Assembly: GCA_018396395.1 (NCBI GenBank)
Contig: JAGTQN010000008.1
Location: 1-31,477 of the forward strand
Origin: Candidatus Bathyarchaeota archaeon
Lineage (GTDB): Archaea > Thermoproteota > CALKCG01 > B24 > JAGTQN01
Direction: 5' to 3'
DNA length: 31,477 bases
Part shown: positions 20,985 through 29,615 of the stretch, piece by piece
Position numbering within the stretch: position 1 is the stretch's first letter
Layout of the letters: each line of letters opens with the position of its first letter
Translations under genes and position numbers: made by a program
The notes under the pieces: generated by a model
What the model was told of the DNA's origin: nothing
The model's database searches: none
The model's input: the letters and a program-made list of their open reading frames with translations, nothing else

Positions 20985-22343
20985 CTAAGAGGATCCAATA
21001 CTCAGCGCTTGATGGAGCATATTGTGCTGTTTCGAATCCTTGGGATCTATGCCGCTGAAAATCAATCCTTTGATGCCTTCCTCGTTTATAATGGAAATTA
21101 GTCTCTCGAGACTTTCAGATGCGTATCTTAAGGAAAGGGGACCATAGAATCTAATTCTTCTTCCCCAATTCTTCGAAACCCTTCGGAACTCGATGGCTAG
21201 TAAATCGAAGCTTGGGAGACCGATGCCTTTCTCGATGGCTTCGCAAGCCTTCGGTAGCTTGATGCCCTCAAGACCAAGCCAACGGTAGGCGCTCTCAAGA
21301 GTTTTCCATTCATCTAGTCCATCGACACAGGAGCATATTTCCCTCGTCCAAGAGGAGGCTGTAAAGAGGGCTGCCGTTTCCCAACCAACCACAGGCCCGA
21401 AGCCCCCGGTTACGTAGTTTAAGGCTTGGGAGAGCCTTCCAATATCATGTCCTGCCACATAGGATATAGACGGAGGGAAAATGTCTGAGCCGAATGGGAA
21501 GGATGAGCCGCGTATGCGAGATGCAACAAATCGAAGCTTCTCCATCTGCCTCGCAAGGATGAGACATCGGGCTTCGAACCAATCGGAAACAGGGGCATCG
21601 GGAATAAGATAAGAAAGGAAGCTTATGAAGTCAGGACTCGATTCCAAGTATTCGACAACCTTTCTTGGCTTGGTAGACCTCAAAGCTTTTTCTACTTCCC
21701 CGGGTGTTGGGATATGGTTTAGACGAATCCCTTCATCCTCAGCCATCTTAAGACAATGTGTATCGGCACAGCCGAAGAGACTATCGAAATTGGCTGGGGG
21801 CGGATATCGCGCATGGTCTAGGAAGAGGCCATCGATTTCATAGCGATTTAGTATGTCATCTAGACATGCCTCAAGCCAATTCATGAGCTCTGGACTACTT
21901 GGGCAGAAACCAAAGCCCCATTTTTCGAACGTTTTTCGAGGCAAATGTCCTGAGACATCCCGAAGGGCGTATTCAGGAAAAAGCTCACCGCCGTAGCTCC
22001 AAAGACCGAAGTGTCCCCAGACATCGATACCGGCCCCTTTGCAGGCTTTTAGAAGGGCGATGAGCCTTTCATCCTCGGCGCCAGCAAGGATGCCGGGGAG
22101 GACAGGGAAGGCTTCAGCTGGAAGATGATGGCGCCTAAGATGCTCCAAGAGACCTGGTTGCAGACGCCAATCTTTCAGGGGATTCATTGCTTCAACACTA
22201 GGCGAGGGTTTAAAGCCGCTTGTGTGCCATAGGGAGCTTTCAGGTATGATTAGGTTTAAGCCAAACTTTTCTCGAAGCCTTTGAAGGAATTTACGATGCT
22301 CATACATCTCGTCTAGACTTCCAAACCAACCTATGATTTCCAA
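20985..22343 (-). CDS. TIM-barrel glycoside-hydrolase-like protein
   Basis: This 452-residue protein resembles the GHL/alpha-amylase-superfamily-like hydrolases with a (beta/alpha)8 barrel. The key part is CPSSPELMNWLEACLDDILN followed by YEIDGLFLDHARYPPP (residues ~165-185), where the DGLFLDH-R-YP word is the strand-4 active-site motif of putative glycosidases. GIDVWGHFGLWSYGGE precedes it, and GSDIFPPSISYVAGHDIGRL lies later. No signal peptide or membrane segment is visible, so it probably acts in the cytoplasm. It follows the epimerase by 29 nt on the same strand and faces the Gfo/Idh gene's locus, suggesting sugar or glycoconjugate turnover. The substrate is unknown. Confidence 0.7.
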   Translation of the reverse strand: MEIIGWFGSLDEMYEHRKFLQRLREKFGLNLIIPESSLWHTSGFKPSPSVEAMNPLKDWRLQPGLLEHLRRHHLPAEAFPVLPGILAGAEDERLIALLKACKGAGIDVWGHFGLWSYGGELFPEYALRDVSGHLPRKTFEKWGFGFCPSSPELMNWLEACLDDILNRYEIDGLFLDHARYPPPANFDSLFGCADTHCLKMAEDEGIRLNHIPTPGEVEKALRSTKPRKVVEYLESSPDFISFLSYLIPDAPVSDWFEARCLILARQMEKLRFVASRIRGSSFPFGSDIFPPSISYVAGHDIGRLSQALNYVTGGFGPVVGWETAALFTASSWTREICSCVDGLDEWKTLESAYRWLGLEGIKLPKACEAIEKGIGLPSFDLLAIEFRRVSKNWGRRIRFYGPLSLRYASESLERLISIINEEGIKGLIFSGIDPKDSKQHNMLHQALSIGSS

Positions 22344-22372
22344 GTTTTTCGGCTCCTCCCTTATGGAAAATT

Positions 22373-23215
22373 TTAGCCTTTGCCCCTCAACCCGAGCTTA
22401 CGTAAGGAATTAGAAAGGGTTATGTAAGTCAAGCGAGCTGCCCCGTAGGGATCGTAGCCAGGTTTTGAACTTCGCATAACTGAAACTTCCGCGGTTATGA
22501 AGCCTTCGTATCCGAAACCATGGAGGTCTGAGAAGAAATCCTCGAAGGGAAAGCTTCCCTCGCCAGGAATGAGGAATTCGTAATTTGGAAAAATACCCCT
22601 GACATCCTTTACATGGACATGGGCGATGAAATCTTTAAGCTTCCTAAGGATTGATCCTAGATCCAATCCTTGGATGGCAAAGTGGCTCTGGTCGAAGGTA
22701 ATCGCTAGATTCTTCGAAGGAACCAACTTTAGAAGCTCTAAAACGGTCCTTAGCTCGTAAACAAAGTTACCGACATGGGGTTCGAAGCCTATGGTTATCC
22801 CGTTTTTTTCCGCATAATCTAAGACCTCTCCAAGGGCTTGCGCCAGGATTTGCCAAGATTCTCCATCGGAAAGGTCCTTAGGCTTTGGTCCTGAAAGAGT
22901 ATCTACGATGGGGCAATCCATTTGAAGGGCTGCATCAATACATTTTTTCGTCCTTTCGATTCTATCTCTCCTTACCCAATCCTTAGGCTCTAGAATCGCA
23001 GTGTGACAGCCAAGTGCGTTAATAATAAGTCCAAAATCTCTAGCCAATTTCCTAATTCTCTTACAGTCCTCTTTTCCTAGGCGACTGATATCTGTTTGAT
23101 AGCCGCTCCATGCCGAAACCTCTATTCCATCAAAGCCAAGGATTGACAAGCTTCTGATGATATCCTCGATCGCCATATCCTTCGGAAATGAGAAGGAAGC
23201 ATAGCTTAATTTCAT
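22373..23215 (-). CDS. Sugar phosphate isomerase/epimerase (xylose isomerase-like TIM barrel)
   Basis: This 280-residue AP-endonuclease-2/xylose-isomerase-like barrel has metal-ligand regions in GITIGFEPHVGNFVYE (Glu), AITFDQSHFAIQG (Asp/His), FIAHVHVKDVRG (His) and EGFITAEVS (Glu). The frame is open far upstream, but those 115 extra residues would overlap the divergent dehydrogenase gene, and they lack family features. The ATG at 23213-23215 gives MKLSYASFSFPKDMAIEDII, the normal opening, with GGGAAAGG just before it. It is first in a two-gene unit with the glycosidase-like protein, and divergent from Gfo/Idh/MocA, a pairing common in sugar and inositol catabolism. Confidence 0.85.
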   Translation of the reverse strand: MKLSYASFSFPKDMAIEDIIRSLSILGFDGIEVSAWSGYQTDISRLGKEDCKRIRKLARDFGLIINALGCHTAILEPKDWVRRDRIERTKKCIDAALQMDCPIVDTLSGPKPKDLSDGESWQILAQALGEVLDYAEKNGITIGFEPHVGNFVYELRTVLELLKLVPSKNLAITFDQSHFAIQGLDLGSILRKLKDFIAHVHVKDVRGIFPNYEFLIPGEGSFPFEDFFSDLHGFGYEGFITAEVSVMRSSKPGYDPYGAARLTYITLSNSLRKLGLRGKG

Positions 23216-23380
23216 AATCCTTTCCCAAAGGGTACTAGACGTTTTCCTATAAACGATTTTCTTTACCAGACCCAATGAATTCAGCGATAAAACTGTTTGG
23301 GAAAGTCTGTAAAAAATAACGATGTATGGTCGATAATTTTCCAGAAAGGATTTTAAATTCTGTGATAGAAACATGGAGGC
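23216..23380. promoter_or_regulatory. Divergent promoter region, epimerase and dehydrogenase
   Basis: On the plus strand TTTTAAAT (23350-23357) is about 27 nt before the dehydrogenase ATG, indicating a leaderless mRNA. On the minus strand CGTTTATAGG (about 23248-23257) lies about 37 nt before the epimerase ATG. No clear palindromic operator is visible between them. Confidence 0.45.
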
Positions 23381-24601
23381 ATGACGCCCTCGAAGCATCC
23401 AATAGCCCTTGGTCTCGTTGGTTGTGGAGTGATGGGTAGGCGCCATGTCCTCGGCTTGAAGGAGTTGAAAGAAAGGGGTTTCCAAGCCTTTGAGCTTGAA
23501 GCCCTTTGCGACCTTGATGTGCATAGGGCCGAGGAATTGGCCCTTGTATGCGAATCCCATCTCGGAAGGCGGCCAAAGGTCTTCGGCGATCTCGAGAAAA
23601 TGCTTTCAGAACTCCCTAGCCTTGAAGCCATCGATCTCGTTACAAGTCCCAAGACCCACCATACTCTTGCCAAGCTCGCCTTAGAGGCTGGATTGGATGT
23701 GATAGTAGAGAAACCCATTGCCTTAACAATAAGGGCTGCGAGGCTCATGGTGGAGGAGGCCCGAAGCCAAGGAAGGGTCCTAGCAGTCGCAGAGAACTAT
23801 CGCAGGGATCCCCAGAACAGGCTCGTAAAGGCTGTTATTGAATCCGGAATGTTAGGTAAACCCTACCTAGTCATCCAGCAATCTGTTGGAGGGGGGAACG
23901 AGATCCTAATAACGCCATGGAGACACTTGAAGAACGAAGGTGGAATCCTTATCGATATGGGAGTCCACTATGCGGACCTTCTACGATACATTATAGGAGA
24001 GGTTGAGGAGGTTTATGGATTCATAGCCCTGAAGGAGAAGGAAAGGGTCCGAAGGGAGGGATGCCTCATCGTAGAAAGGGTTTACGCTACGGCTGAGGAT
24101 ACGGCCTTGGGAATCTTAAGGTTCGAGGGAGGAGCCTTCGGTCAATGGACTGAGGTTCATGGAGCTTGGGGTGAAGCCCTATGGCAAAGGATCATTTACT
24201 GCGATAAAGGCTCGCTAAAGGCCCCTCCAGACCGCTCGGGAAAGCCCCTCGAAGCCAGGGGGATTAGGGAGTCCTTAGGGAATGAAGCCTTTATGAATAT
24301 AGCCGATAAGGCCCTCGATAATATTACTCGAAGACTTTTCCCTGGCTATGGGCTATCCTACGAAATGCCCTTCGAACAAATCGATAGAAAGCTTATAGCC
24401 ATAGAGCTTTACGATTTTGCGGAATCGATACGCTACCGAAGGAAGCCTGAAGTGGACGGCTTGGAGGGGCTGAAGGACCTAGCCCTTTCCTACGCCCTTT
24501 GCGAGGCTGCGATGGCAGGAAGACCTGTGGCTCCAAGGGAAGTCGAGGAAGGTCTTGTGGAAGCTTATCAGGAAAGTATAAACAAAGCCCTGGGGCTCTA
24601 G
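23381..24601 (+). CDS. Gfo/Idh/MocA-family NAD(P)-dependent oxidoreductase
   Basis: This 406-residue protein has an N-terminal Rossmann fold (IALGLVGCGVMGRRHVLGLK, residues ~8-27), the family motif VIVEKPIALTIRAARLMVEE (~108-127, with the catalytic EKP lysine), and AENYRRDPQNRLVKAVIESG. The C-terminal alpha/beta domain includes GGILIDMGVHYADLLRYIIG, where the D-x-G-x-H-x-x-D word holds the catalytic His/Asp. Members oxidise sugars, sugar acids or inositols. A TATA box at -27 implies a leaderless mRNA, so the close GGAGG just before the ATG is likely coincidental. It is somewhat long for the family. Confidence 0.88.
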   Translation: MTPSKHPIALGLVGCGVMGRRHVLGLKELKERGFQAFELEALCDLDVHRAEELALVCESHLGRRPKVFGDLEKMLSELPSLEAIDLVTSPKTHHTLAKLALEAGLDVIVEKPIALTIRAARLMVEEARSQGRVLAVAENYRRDPQNRLVKAVIESGMLGKPYLVIQQSVGGGNEILITPWRHLKNEGGILIDMGVHYADLLRYIIGEVEEVYGFIALKEKERVRREGCLIVERVYATAEDTALGILRFEGGAFGQWTEVHGAWGEALWQRIIYCDKGSLKAPPDRSGKPLEARGIRESLGNEAFMNIADKALDNITRRLFPGYGLSYEMPFEQIDRKLIAIELYDFAESIRYRRKPEVDGLEGLKDLALSYALCEAAMAGRPVAPREVEEGLVEAYQESINKALGL

Positions 24602-24662
24602 CCCGAAGCGATCTTCCAACCTTTCACTACGACTATAGGACGAATGAGAATGGTATCGGAGC

Positions 24663-25601
24663 CTATAAGCCTTGACTAAAGCTGAAATAGGGCCTTCTAA
24701 GGGAAACGGCCTTCTCGAAGATCTTCACGAGCTCATCGTCACTGGCTCCGTTCCTTAAAGGCGTAAGGATATCTATGAGATTATCGTTCCTCATGAGACA
24801 TGGTTTCAGCTTTCCATCGCTCGTGACCCTAAGCCTTGGACATCGAAGGCAAAAGTAGCTGTTATGGGAATACTTTACGAGTTCGACCTGGACCCCGTTT
24901 TCAAGGAGGTAGCGGGGTCTATTCTGAAGATCCCAGCGCCTTTCAGCCTTTATGGCCCTAGAGCCTAAGTATTCCTCAAAGGATGATATGTCGACATGAT
25001 ACTTTTCAAAGAATTCGGACTTTCCCATACTGCTTATGTTATGAAGTTCAATGAGCTGTAATGCAGTTCCTAAGGATGAGCAGAATTCAATCATGGAAGG
25101 GATGGCCTTGTCGTTTACACCTTTTAACACAACCATATTCAGCTTCACGGGACTTAGGCCAGCCCTTATGGCTTCCCTCAAGCCTTCGATAACCCTTTCT
25201 AGGCTTCCATCTGTTATAAAACGATAGACATCCGGATCTAAACTAGGCAGGTTCACGTTAATCCTTCGAAGCCCTGCCTTCACAAGGTCTTTAGCCCTTT
25301 GGTCGAGGAGGTGGCCGTTTGTGACCATGGAAACCTCCTCCACAAAGGGATTGGAAGCCACCTTCCTCACCACTTCTACGATGTCATCCCTGAGAAGGGG
25401 CTCTCCCCCTGTGAGCTTTATCTTCGTCATACCAAGCTTGGAGGCAATCCTTACGATTTCGGCTACCTCATCAGCTTTCATGAGACCTTCCGAGGCTTCG
25501 ATGCCTTCCCTATCGCAATAGAGGCAACTAAGGTTGCACTTGTCGGTGAGGGAAACTCGGAGACTCGTGACAGCCCTACCGAAGGGATCAATGAGGGCCA
25601 A
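24663..25601 (-). CDS. moaA: GTP 3',8-cyclase MoaA (radical SAM)
   Basis: This 312-residue enzyme catalyses the first step of molybdenum cofactor synthesis, with MoaC turning GTP into cyclic pyranopterin monophosphate. The radical-SAM cluster motif is CNLSCLYC (CxxxCxxC, residues ~22-29). KLTGGEPLLRDD is the SAM-binding GGEP, and the second iron-sulfur site is CLRCPRLRVTSDGKLKPCL. The C-terminus ends FSFSQGL, without the classic terminal GG. It is last in a moaC-moaB-moaA run on the minus strand; spacings are about 30 nt each. Confidence 0.92.
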   Translation of the reverse strand: MALIDPFGRAVTSLRVSLTDKCNLSCLYCDREGIEASEGLMKADEVAEIVRIASKLGMTKIKLTGGEPLLRDDIVEVVRKVASNPFVEEVSMVTNGHLLDQRAKDLVKAGLRRINVNLPSLDPDVYRFITDGSLERVIEGLREAIRAGLSPVKLNMVVLKGVNDKAIPSMIEFCSSLGTALQLIELHNISSMGKSEFFEKYHVDISSFEEYLGSRAIKAERRWDLQNRPRYLLENGVQVELVKYSHNSYFCLRCPRLRVTSDGKLKPCLMRNDNLIDILTPLRNGASDDELVKIFEKAVSLRRPYFSFSQGL

Positions 25602-25632
25602 AGTAGACCTCCCATCTACGTATCCGTAGGAT

Positions 25633-26211
25633 TTAAGCTTGAGGACTTTCCCTTAGGTGCAGGATTATATGCCCAGCCTCTGGTAGGATGATGTCCCTGA
25701 GGGCTAACTCAACAGCATCGGAGGACCCAGGTAAGATGAAGACAGCCTTTCGATTGACTATGCCTCCCGAGGCCCTGCTCAGCATGGCCCCTAGACCAAT
25801 CCTTTCGTAGCTGATTCTTCTGAAGAACTCCCCGAAACCTGGTATAGACTTTTCCCATAAGGTTTCCAAAACCTCAACGCTGATATCACGGCTAGATAGA
25901 CCAGATCCTCCGAGGACCAGGACCATATCGACTTCTGGACTTTGGACGGCCTTCAAAAGCTCAGCCTTTAGCATGTCCTTTGAATTTGGAACAAGACTTC
26001 TGAATGCAACCCTATGCCCCATGGCCTCTATCAGGGCCTTAGCAAGTTCGCCAGATTCATCTGAGAAGGGTTTTCCCTCCATCATTGCCTTGTATCTCGA
26101 TCCGCTGCATGTGATGAGGGCGAAGCTTACAGAGGTAGGTGCCCTTAACCTATGCTCCTTCCAGGAGGGGGATGCGATATCTGAGCCCATACGCAAGAGG
26201 CACCATTCCAT
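25633..26211 (-). CDS. moaB: MoaB/MogA-family molybdopterin adenylyltransferase-like protein
   Basis: This 192-residue protein has the MoCF-binding fold: WKEHRLRAPTSVSFALITCS at the start of the domain, LVLGGSGLSSRDISVEVLET (GG-S/T-G...RD phosphate-binding loop), IPGFGEFFRRISYERIGLGA and the C-terminal FILPGSSDAVELALRDIILP. It probably activates molybdopterin by adenylation. The family's GGTG is GGSG here. An ATG at residue 8 (26188-26190) is an alternative start that better matches family N-termini. It lies between moaC and moaA. Confidence 0.9.
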   Translation of the reverse strand: MEWCLLRMGSDIASPSWKEHRLRAPTSVSFALITCSGSRYKAMMEGKPFSDESGELAKALIEAMGHRVAFRSLVPNSKDMLKAELLKAVQSPEVDMVLVLGGSGLSSRDISVEVLETLWEKSIPGFGEFFRRISYERIGLGAMLSRASGGIVNRKAVFILPGSSDAVELALRDIILPEAGHIILHLRESPQA

Positions 26212-26241
26212 GGGTTAATGGTAAGTTCCCTAAGCCTTGCC

Positions 26242-26730
26242 TTAAGAACCCTTTCTTTTGGAAAGGACCCTTATGTCTGTTATACAGGCAACGTCGTACT
26301 GGCCATCCTCAGTCTTTTCGAGGTATTTACACATATCGAAGATGTTAAGGAGCGAAGCCATGACTCCAGCTAAGGCTTCAAGTTCGACGCCGGTCTTGGC
26401 AATGGCTGTAACCTTTACCCGAGCCTTCACTTGAAAAAGCTCATCGTCAACCTCAAGCTTCACATCCACACCTGTGATAGGTATAGGATGTGCCAGAAGG
26501 ACATTTTCAGGAGTTTTCTTAACGGCGTTTATGGCTGAAAGTTCGGCGACCGCAAAGATGTTTCCCTTACTGATTTTTCCTTCCCTAATGGCTTTTATCG
26601 TATTAGGCTTTAGTCTTATGATTCCTTCAGCCTCAGCAGTCCTTAAAATATCGGGCTTTGGAGTTATGTCAACCATGGATACGGCCTTTAAAATATTTTC
26701 TCCGCCTTTAGAGGACAAACCAATCACCAC
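26242..26730 (-). CDS. moaC: Cyclic pyranopterin monophosphate synthase MoaC
   Basis: This 162-residue protein is typical of MoaC: MVDITPKPDILRTAEAEGII at residues ~19-38, NIFAVAELSAINAVKKTPEN, LLAHPIPITGVDVKLEVDDE (the LLAHPI/PL H motif), and the active-site region AKTGVELEALAGVMASLLNI-FDMCK. MoaC forms cPMP together with MoaA. About 18 residues precede the usual MVDI start, and the internal Met could be the real initiator. It is first of the moaCBA run, preceded by the ArsR-like gene on the same strand 67 nt upstream. Confidence 0.92.
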   Translation of the reverse strand: MVIGLSSKGGENILKAVSMVDITPKPDILRTAEAEGIIRLKPNTIKAIREGKISKGNIFAVAELSAINAVKKTPENVLLAHPIPITGVDVKLEVDDELFQVKARVKVTAIAKTGVELEALAGVMASLLNIFDMCKYLEKTEDGQYDVACITDIRVLSKRKGS

Positions 26731-26797
26731 ATAAAAGAGGCTTCTTTGCTCTTAAGGCTTCTTAGGCTCGTAAGGATTCAGGAATCAAAGCCTTTCC

Positions 26798-27109
26798 TTA
26801 CCCATCTTTGCTCCAAAGGATAAAGAATTCCCTTAAGGCTTTCGCTCTAGGATTTTCATCATTTAAGGAGCACATGCGAACCTTTCCAAGTCTTTTCTCA
26901 CGGATCAGGCCAAAGCCTTGAAGGACTTTTAGGTGACCGTCGACAGTCGTATGGTTCAACCCTGTTCTGCGAATCAACTCCATAATGTTCATTTCCTTAT
27001 TCGTTGCGAGAGCTAAGAGGATGCGGAGCCTTCCTGGGGATGAGAAGATCTTTTCTAACGAAGGCTCTCCTCCATCCTTTTCTTCATCTTTGGTGGCTTC
27101 AGAACCCAC
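26798..27109 (-). CDS. ArsR-like winged-helix transcriptional regulator
   Basis: This 103-residue protein has one winged-helix domain: LEKIFSSPGRLRILLALATN, MNIMELIRRTGLNHTTVDGH (helix-turn-helix, residues ~44-63) and LKVLQGFGLIREKRLGKVRM (recognition helix end and wing). An acidic, lysine-rich head (GSEATKDEEKDGGEPS) precedes it. No metal-binding cysteines are placed as in metal-sensing ArsR proteins. The position upstream of moaCBA on the same strand suggests it may be co-transcribed with them or control them or itself; the divergent dehydrogenase at 27258 is another possible target. Confidence 0.8.
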   Translation of the reverse strand: MGSEATKDEEKDGGEPSLEKIFSSPGRLRILLALATNKEMNIMELIRRTGLNHTTVDGHLKVLQGFGLIREKRLGKVRMCSLNDENPRAKALREFFILWSKDG

Positions 27110-27257
27110 ACTGTATCGTATGAAACTAGCCTTTGCCTGTCTTAATTAACCTTATCTCGGTATGAAAGGGGCTTTCAAGTCAGGTCTGGCACACAAGGCT
27201 TAACTTTCGATTCTTAGGAAAATTCCTTGATGATTCGAAACTCTCTGGTGAACATTT

Positions 27258-28261
27258 ATGATGAGCGAGAGGGTTGTTTTTCCAAAACCTTGCGAAGTTG
27301 CAATTGTAAGAACGGAAGTCCCTGAGCCCTCGAAGGGACAGGTTCTAATAAAGACCCTCGTCACCCTTATCAGTACTGGTACCGAACTTACGATCTTGAG
27401 TGGCGATTTTCCCCTAACTCAGCTTGGGCTAGATATGGACATTATCCTTTCTTTCCTGGTTACTCAAATATTGGTATCATCGTTGAGGTAGGGAAGAGCG
27501 TGAATTCTGTGAAGGTTGGGGATAGGGTTGCTAGTAGTGGGCCCCATACCCAATATTTCATAGCAGAGGAAAAGGACCTGGTACCGATACCCGAAGGCAT
27601 CTCGGACGAGGAGGCTTCATTCCATACCTTGGCATCGGGCGTTATGAATGCTGTAAGGCTTGGTGGAGTTTCTCTAGGAGAATTCGTTGCCGTCGTGGGA
27701 GTTGGATTACTCGGACAGTTCGCAGTAGCCTTTAGCAGACTTTGTGGGGGCTTTCCTGTGGTTGCCATCGATCTTTCGGAGAAACGCCTAGAGCTTGCGA
27801 GGCTTTCAGGAGCTACTGAAGTCCTTAAGGGTGATGGGTCGGACCTAGAAGCCAATATTGCCACCCTTTCTAAGGGAAGGATGGCAGATGTCGTTTTTGA
27901 AGTAACTGGAAACCCAAAGGTAATCCCGAGGGCTTTAAGGCTTGTAAAACGCCAGGGAAGGTATGTTCAGCTCAGCTCTCCCAGAGGACCTAGTGAGGTC
28001 GATTTCCATGATGAGGTCAACGCTCCTAGCAGGATCATCATAGGAGCCCATTTCAGTAGTCAGCCAGCCTTCGAAACCCCTCACAACCCTTGGACGAAGA
28101 GGAGAAATACGGAGCTTTTCTTCGATCTCCTTGCATCAGGTATTATGGACGTTAAGCATTTGATAACTCATCGCTATGCTTTCAGGGAAGCCCCTGAAGC
28201 CTATAGAATGCTTCTTAAGGATCGATCCCAAGCTATGGGAGTTCTGCTAGACTTCAGATAG
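27258..28261 (+). pseudogene. MDR-family (alcohol dehydrogenase-like) oxidoreductase, one frameshift
   Basis: The first frame (27258-27491) gives the N-terminal GroES-like part through ISTGTELTILSGDFP, then turns to nonsense at the CCCC run near 27411-27414. One more C restores NSAWARYGHYPFFPGYSNIG and IIVEVGKSVNSVKVGDRV, which runs directly into the remaining frame ending at 28261. The rest is normal: VAVVGVGLLGQFAVAFSRLC is the nucleotide-binding loop and HRYAFREAPEAYRMLLKDRS is the C-terminal helix. The catalytic zinc cysteine of alcohol dehydrogenases is absent (STGTE in its place), as in several sugar-related MDR enzymes. Whole length about 335 residues. The function is unknown, and the gene may be intact if the indel is a sequence error. 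Confidence 0.8.
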
Positions 28262-28391
28262 TTGCCATTCCTAAAGGTCCCTTTGAGCCTATTCCTTCCA
28301 AAGAAGATCCTGCCAATCTTAATATGATATCGTATCCAAACTTTCATTCTTCGCAGGATCCATTATGATCCGAAGATCTTTCTTCCGGTAA

Positions 28392-29299
28392 AATGATTGC
28401 CGTGTTGGATCTTTTCATGCCTGCCATTATATATACCACGTACCGCCACCTTCTCTGCTAGAGAGATTTGATGCGTTCATTATTGTTCCTCCTAGTTATT
28501 ATGTAGAGTCAAAAAGGTTTGAGGGCCTATTTGATTTTATTAAGGCTGGGGGAAAGGGTGTATTAATAGCATCAAACGTTGAAGGAATTTTGGCATTTGG
28601 TAGCGTAGTTACTGATGCAGTTGGGCTATACGGGTGGGATGCAGTTAGCAATTGGATAACTGAGCGCCCCATAAATACGGGAGTACAACGAATATCTTTA
28701 CCAAGCTATGTTTTAACATATGGAGACCCTTGTCCTTTGAAAATAGTTTCTTCTACTGCATATCCTAGCAATTGAGGATGGAAAACTGCATGGTATCGAC
28801 AGGGTCCTCATATTAGCTGTTGCAAATGTAATTGGAAATGTGAAAATAGTAACAGTAGAGACCCCTAACATAGTCGCGGAGCACGGCATTAGTGCAGAAG
28901 ATAATGCGCTTTTCATAAAAATGCGGTATAATAGCTTGCTGGAAAAGAAGTTCCACCATTCCCTCGTGAGCTTCCAACTCTCATTTCGTTAGAGAATAAA
29001 GTAAGAAAACTTAGCGAAAAAATAACGCTTCTTCTCAAGCAACTTAGCGAGTTTAGGGCTAGCCTAGAAAATATGCCTGAGTTTGCATCACTAAGACAAC
29101 AGCTTTCCAAGCTGAACGCCTCACTCTCGGAAACTTCGCACTCTCTCTATGAAATAGAGAAGTTGCTTAGCAACGTCCGAGAAGAAAATGCTGGCATGAT
29201 GCAGGAATTATCATTACTCAAGACATGGGTTATTCTACATTAGCTATTGCAATAATAGCAATCGCTGCTGCTATTATATCTCTAAGAAAAAGAACATAG
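28392..29299 (+). pseudogene. Membrane-anchored surface protein with DUF4350-like domain, several frameshifts
   Basis: Pieces in different frames make one plausible protein. They are MIAVLDLF at 28392; then HVPPPSLLERFDAFIIVPPS and FEGLFDFIKAGGKGVLIASN (a DUF4350/GATase-like pattern) to a stop at 28775; then LAIEDGKLHGIDRVLILAVA and following text to 28992. Next come VPPFPRELPTLISLENKVRK and a coiled coil (SEKITLLLKQLSEFRASLEN, QQLSKLNASLSETSHSLYEI) to 29243, then a hydrophobic segment YSTLAIAIIAIAAAIISL with RKRT and a stop at 29299. A C-terminal membrane anchor after a coiled coil is common in archaeal surface proteins. At least four frame breaks occur, some at short homopolymers. The 5' boundary is uncertain; 28262-28391 holds no gene I can see. 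Confidence 0.55.
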
Positions 29300-29615
29300 C
29301 AAGTTAAGAAGCACGCTTTGTTTTGTTCACTACTATTTTCACTATGGGACGTGCTAAGCTCGTTTTAGCTTATTTACTCGGTATATTGGGAACCATTCTT
29401 CAAACTCCTTTTCTATTTTTAGTTCATTGATTACATCCTCATATTATTTGCATTGACTGAAAATTCACTTAATTAAAATTAATTTTGAGTTTATAATAAG
29501 TAGGGGCTTATTTTCCAATTAAAGCTAAATCCATTTCATTTTTCTTCTTTTTAGTGATTTATTGGAAATAGGGTGTTCCGAAATTCTATTGTTTATTTTT
29601 CATTAAAAATTCATT
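29300..29615. other. AT-rich intergenic region with origin-like features upstream of orc1/cdc6
   Basis: These 316 nt are strikingly AT-rich for the window, especially 29440-29500. An inverted pair, TATTTTCCAAT (29509-29519) and ATTGGAAATA (29561-29570), flanks a T-rich core; the right copy continues as TGGAAATAGGGTG, similar in shape to archaeal origin-recognition boxes (TGGAAAC-rich followed by a G tract). Together with the adjacent Orc1/Cdc6 gene this is a possible replication origin or a relic of one. A tiny frame from 29344 (28 codons, hydrophobic) is too short to call. Confidence 0.35.

Noticed and set aside
23216..23560. N-terminal extension of the epimerase frame by 115 residues
   Set aside because: It overlaps the divergent dehydrogenase gene, lacks family features, and the Met at 23213-23215 has a ribosome-binding site and begins the canonical domain.
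23353..23748. Minus-strand frame of 131 codons
   Set aside because: It is a shadow of the Gfo/Idh/MocA gene, with a serine/arginine-rich composition and no motif.
28262..28391. Inverted GATCCTGC/GCAGGATC pair
   Set aside because: The arms are short and separated by about 40 nt, with no clear role; treated as chance.
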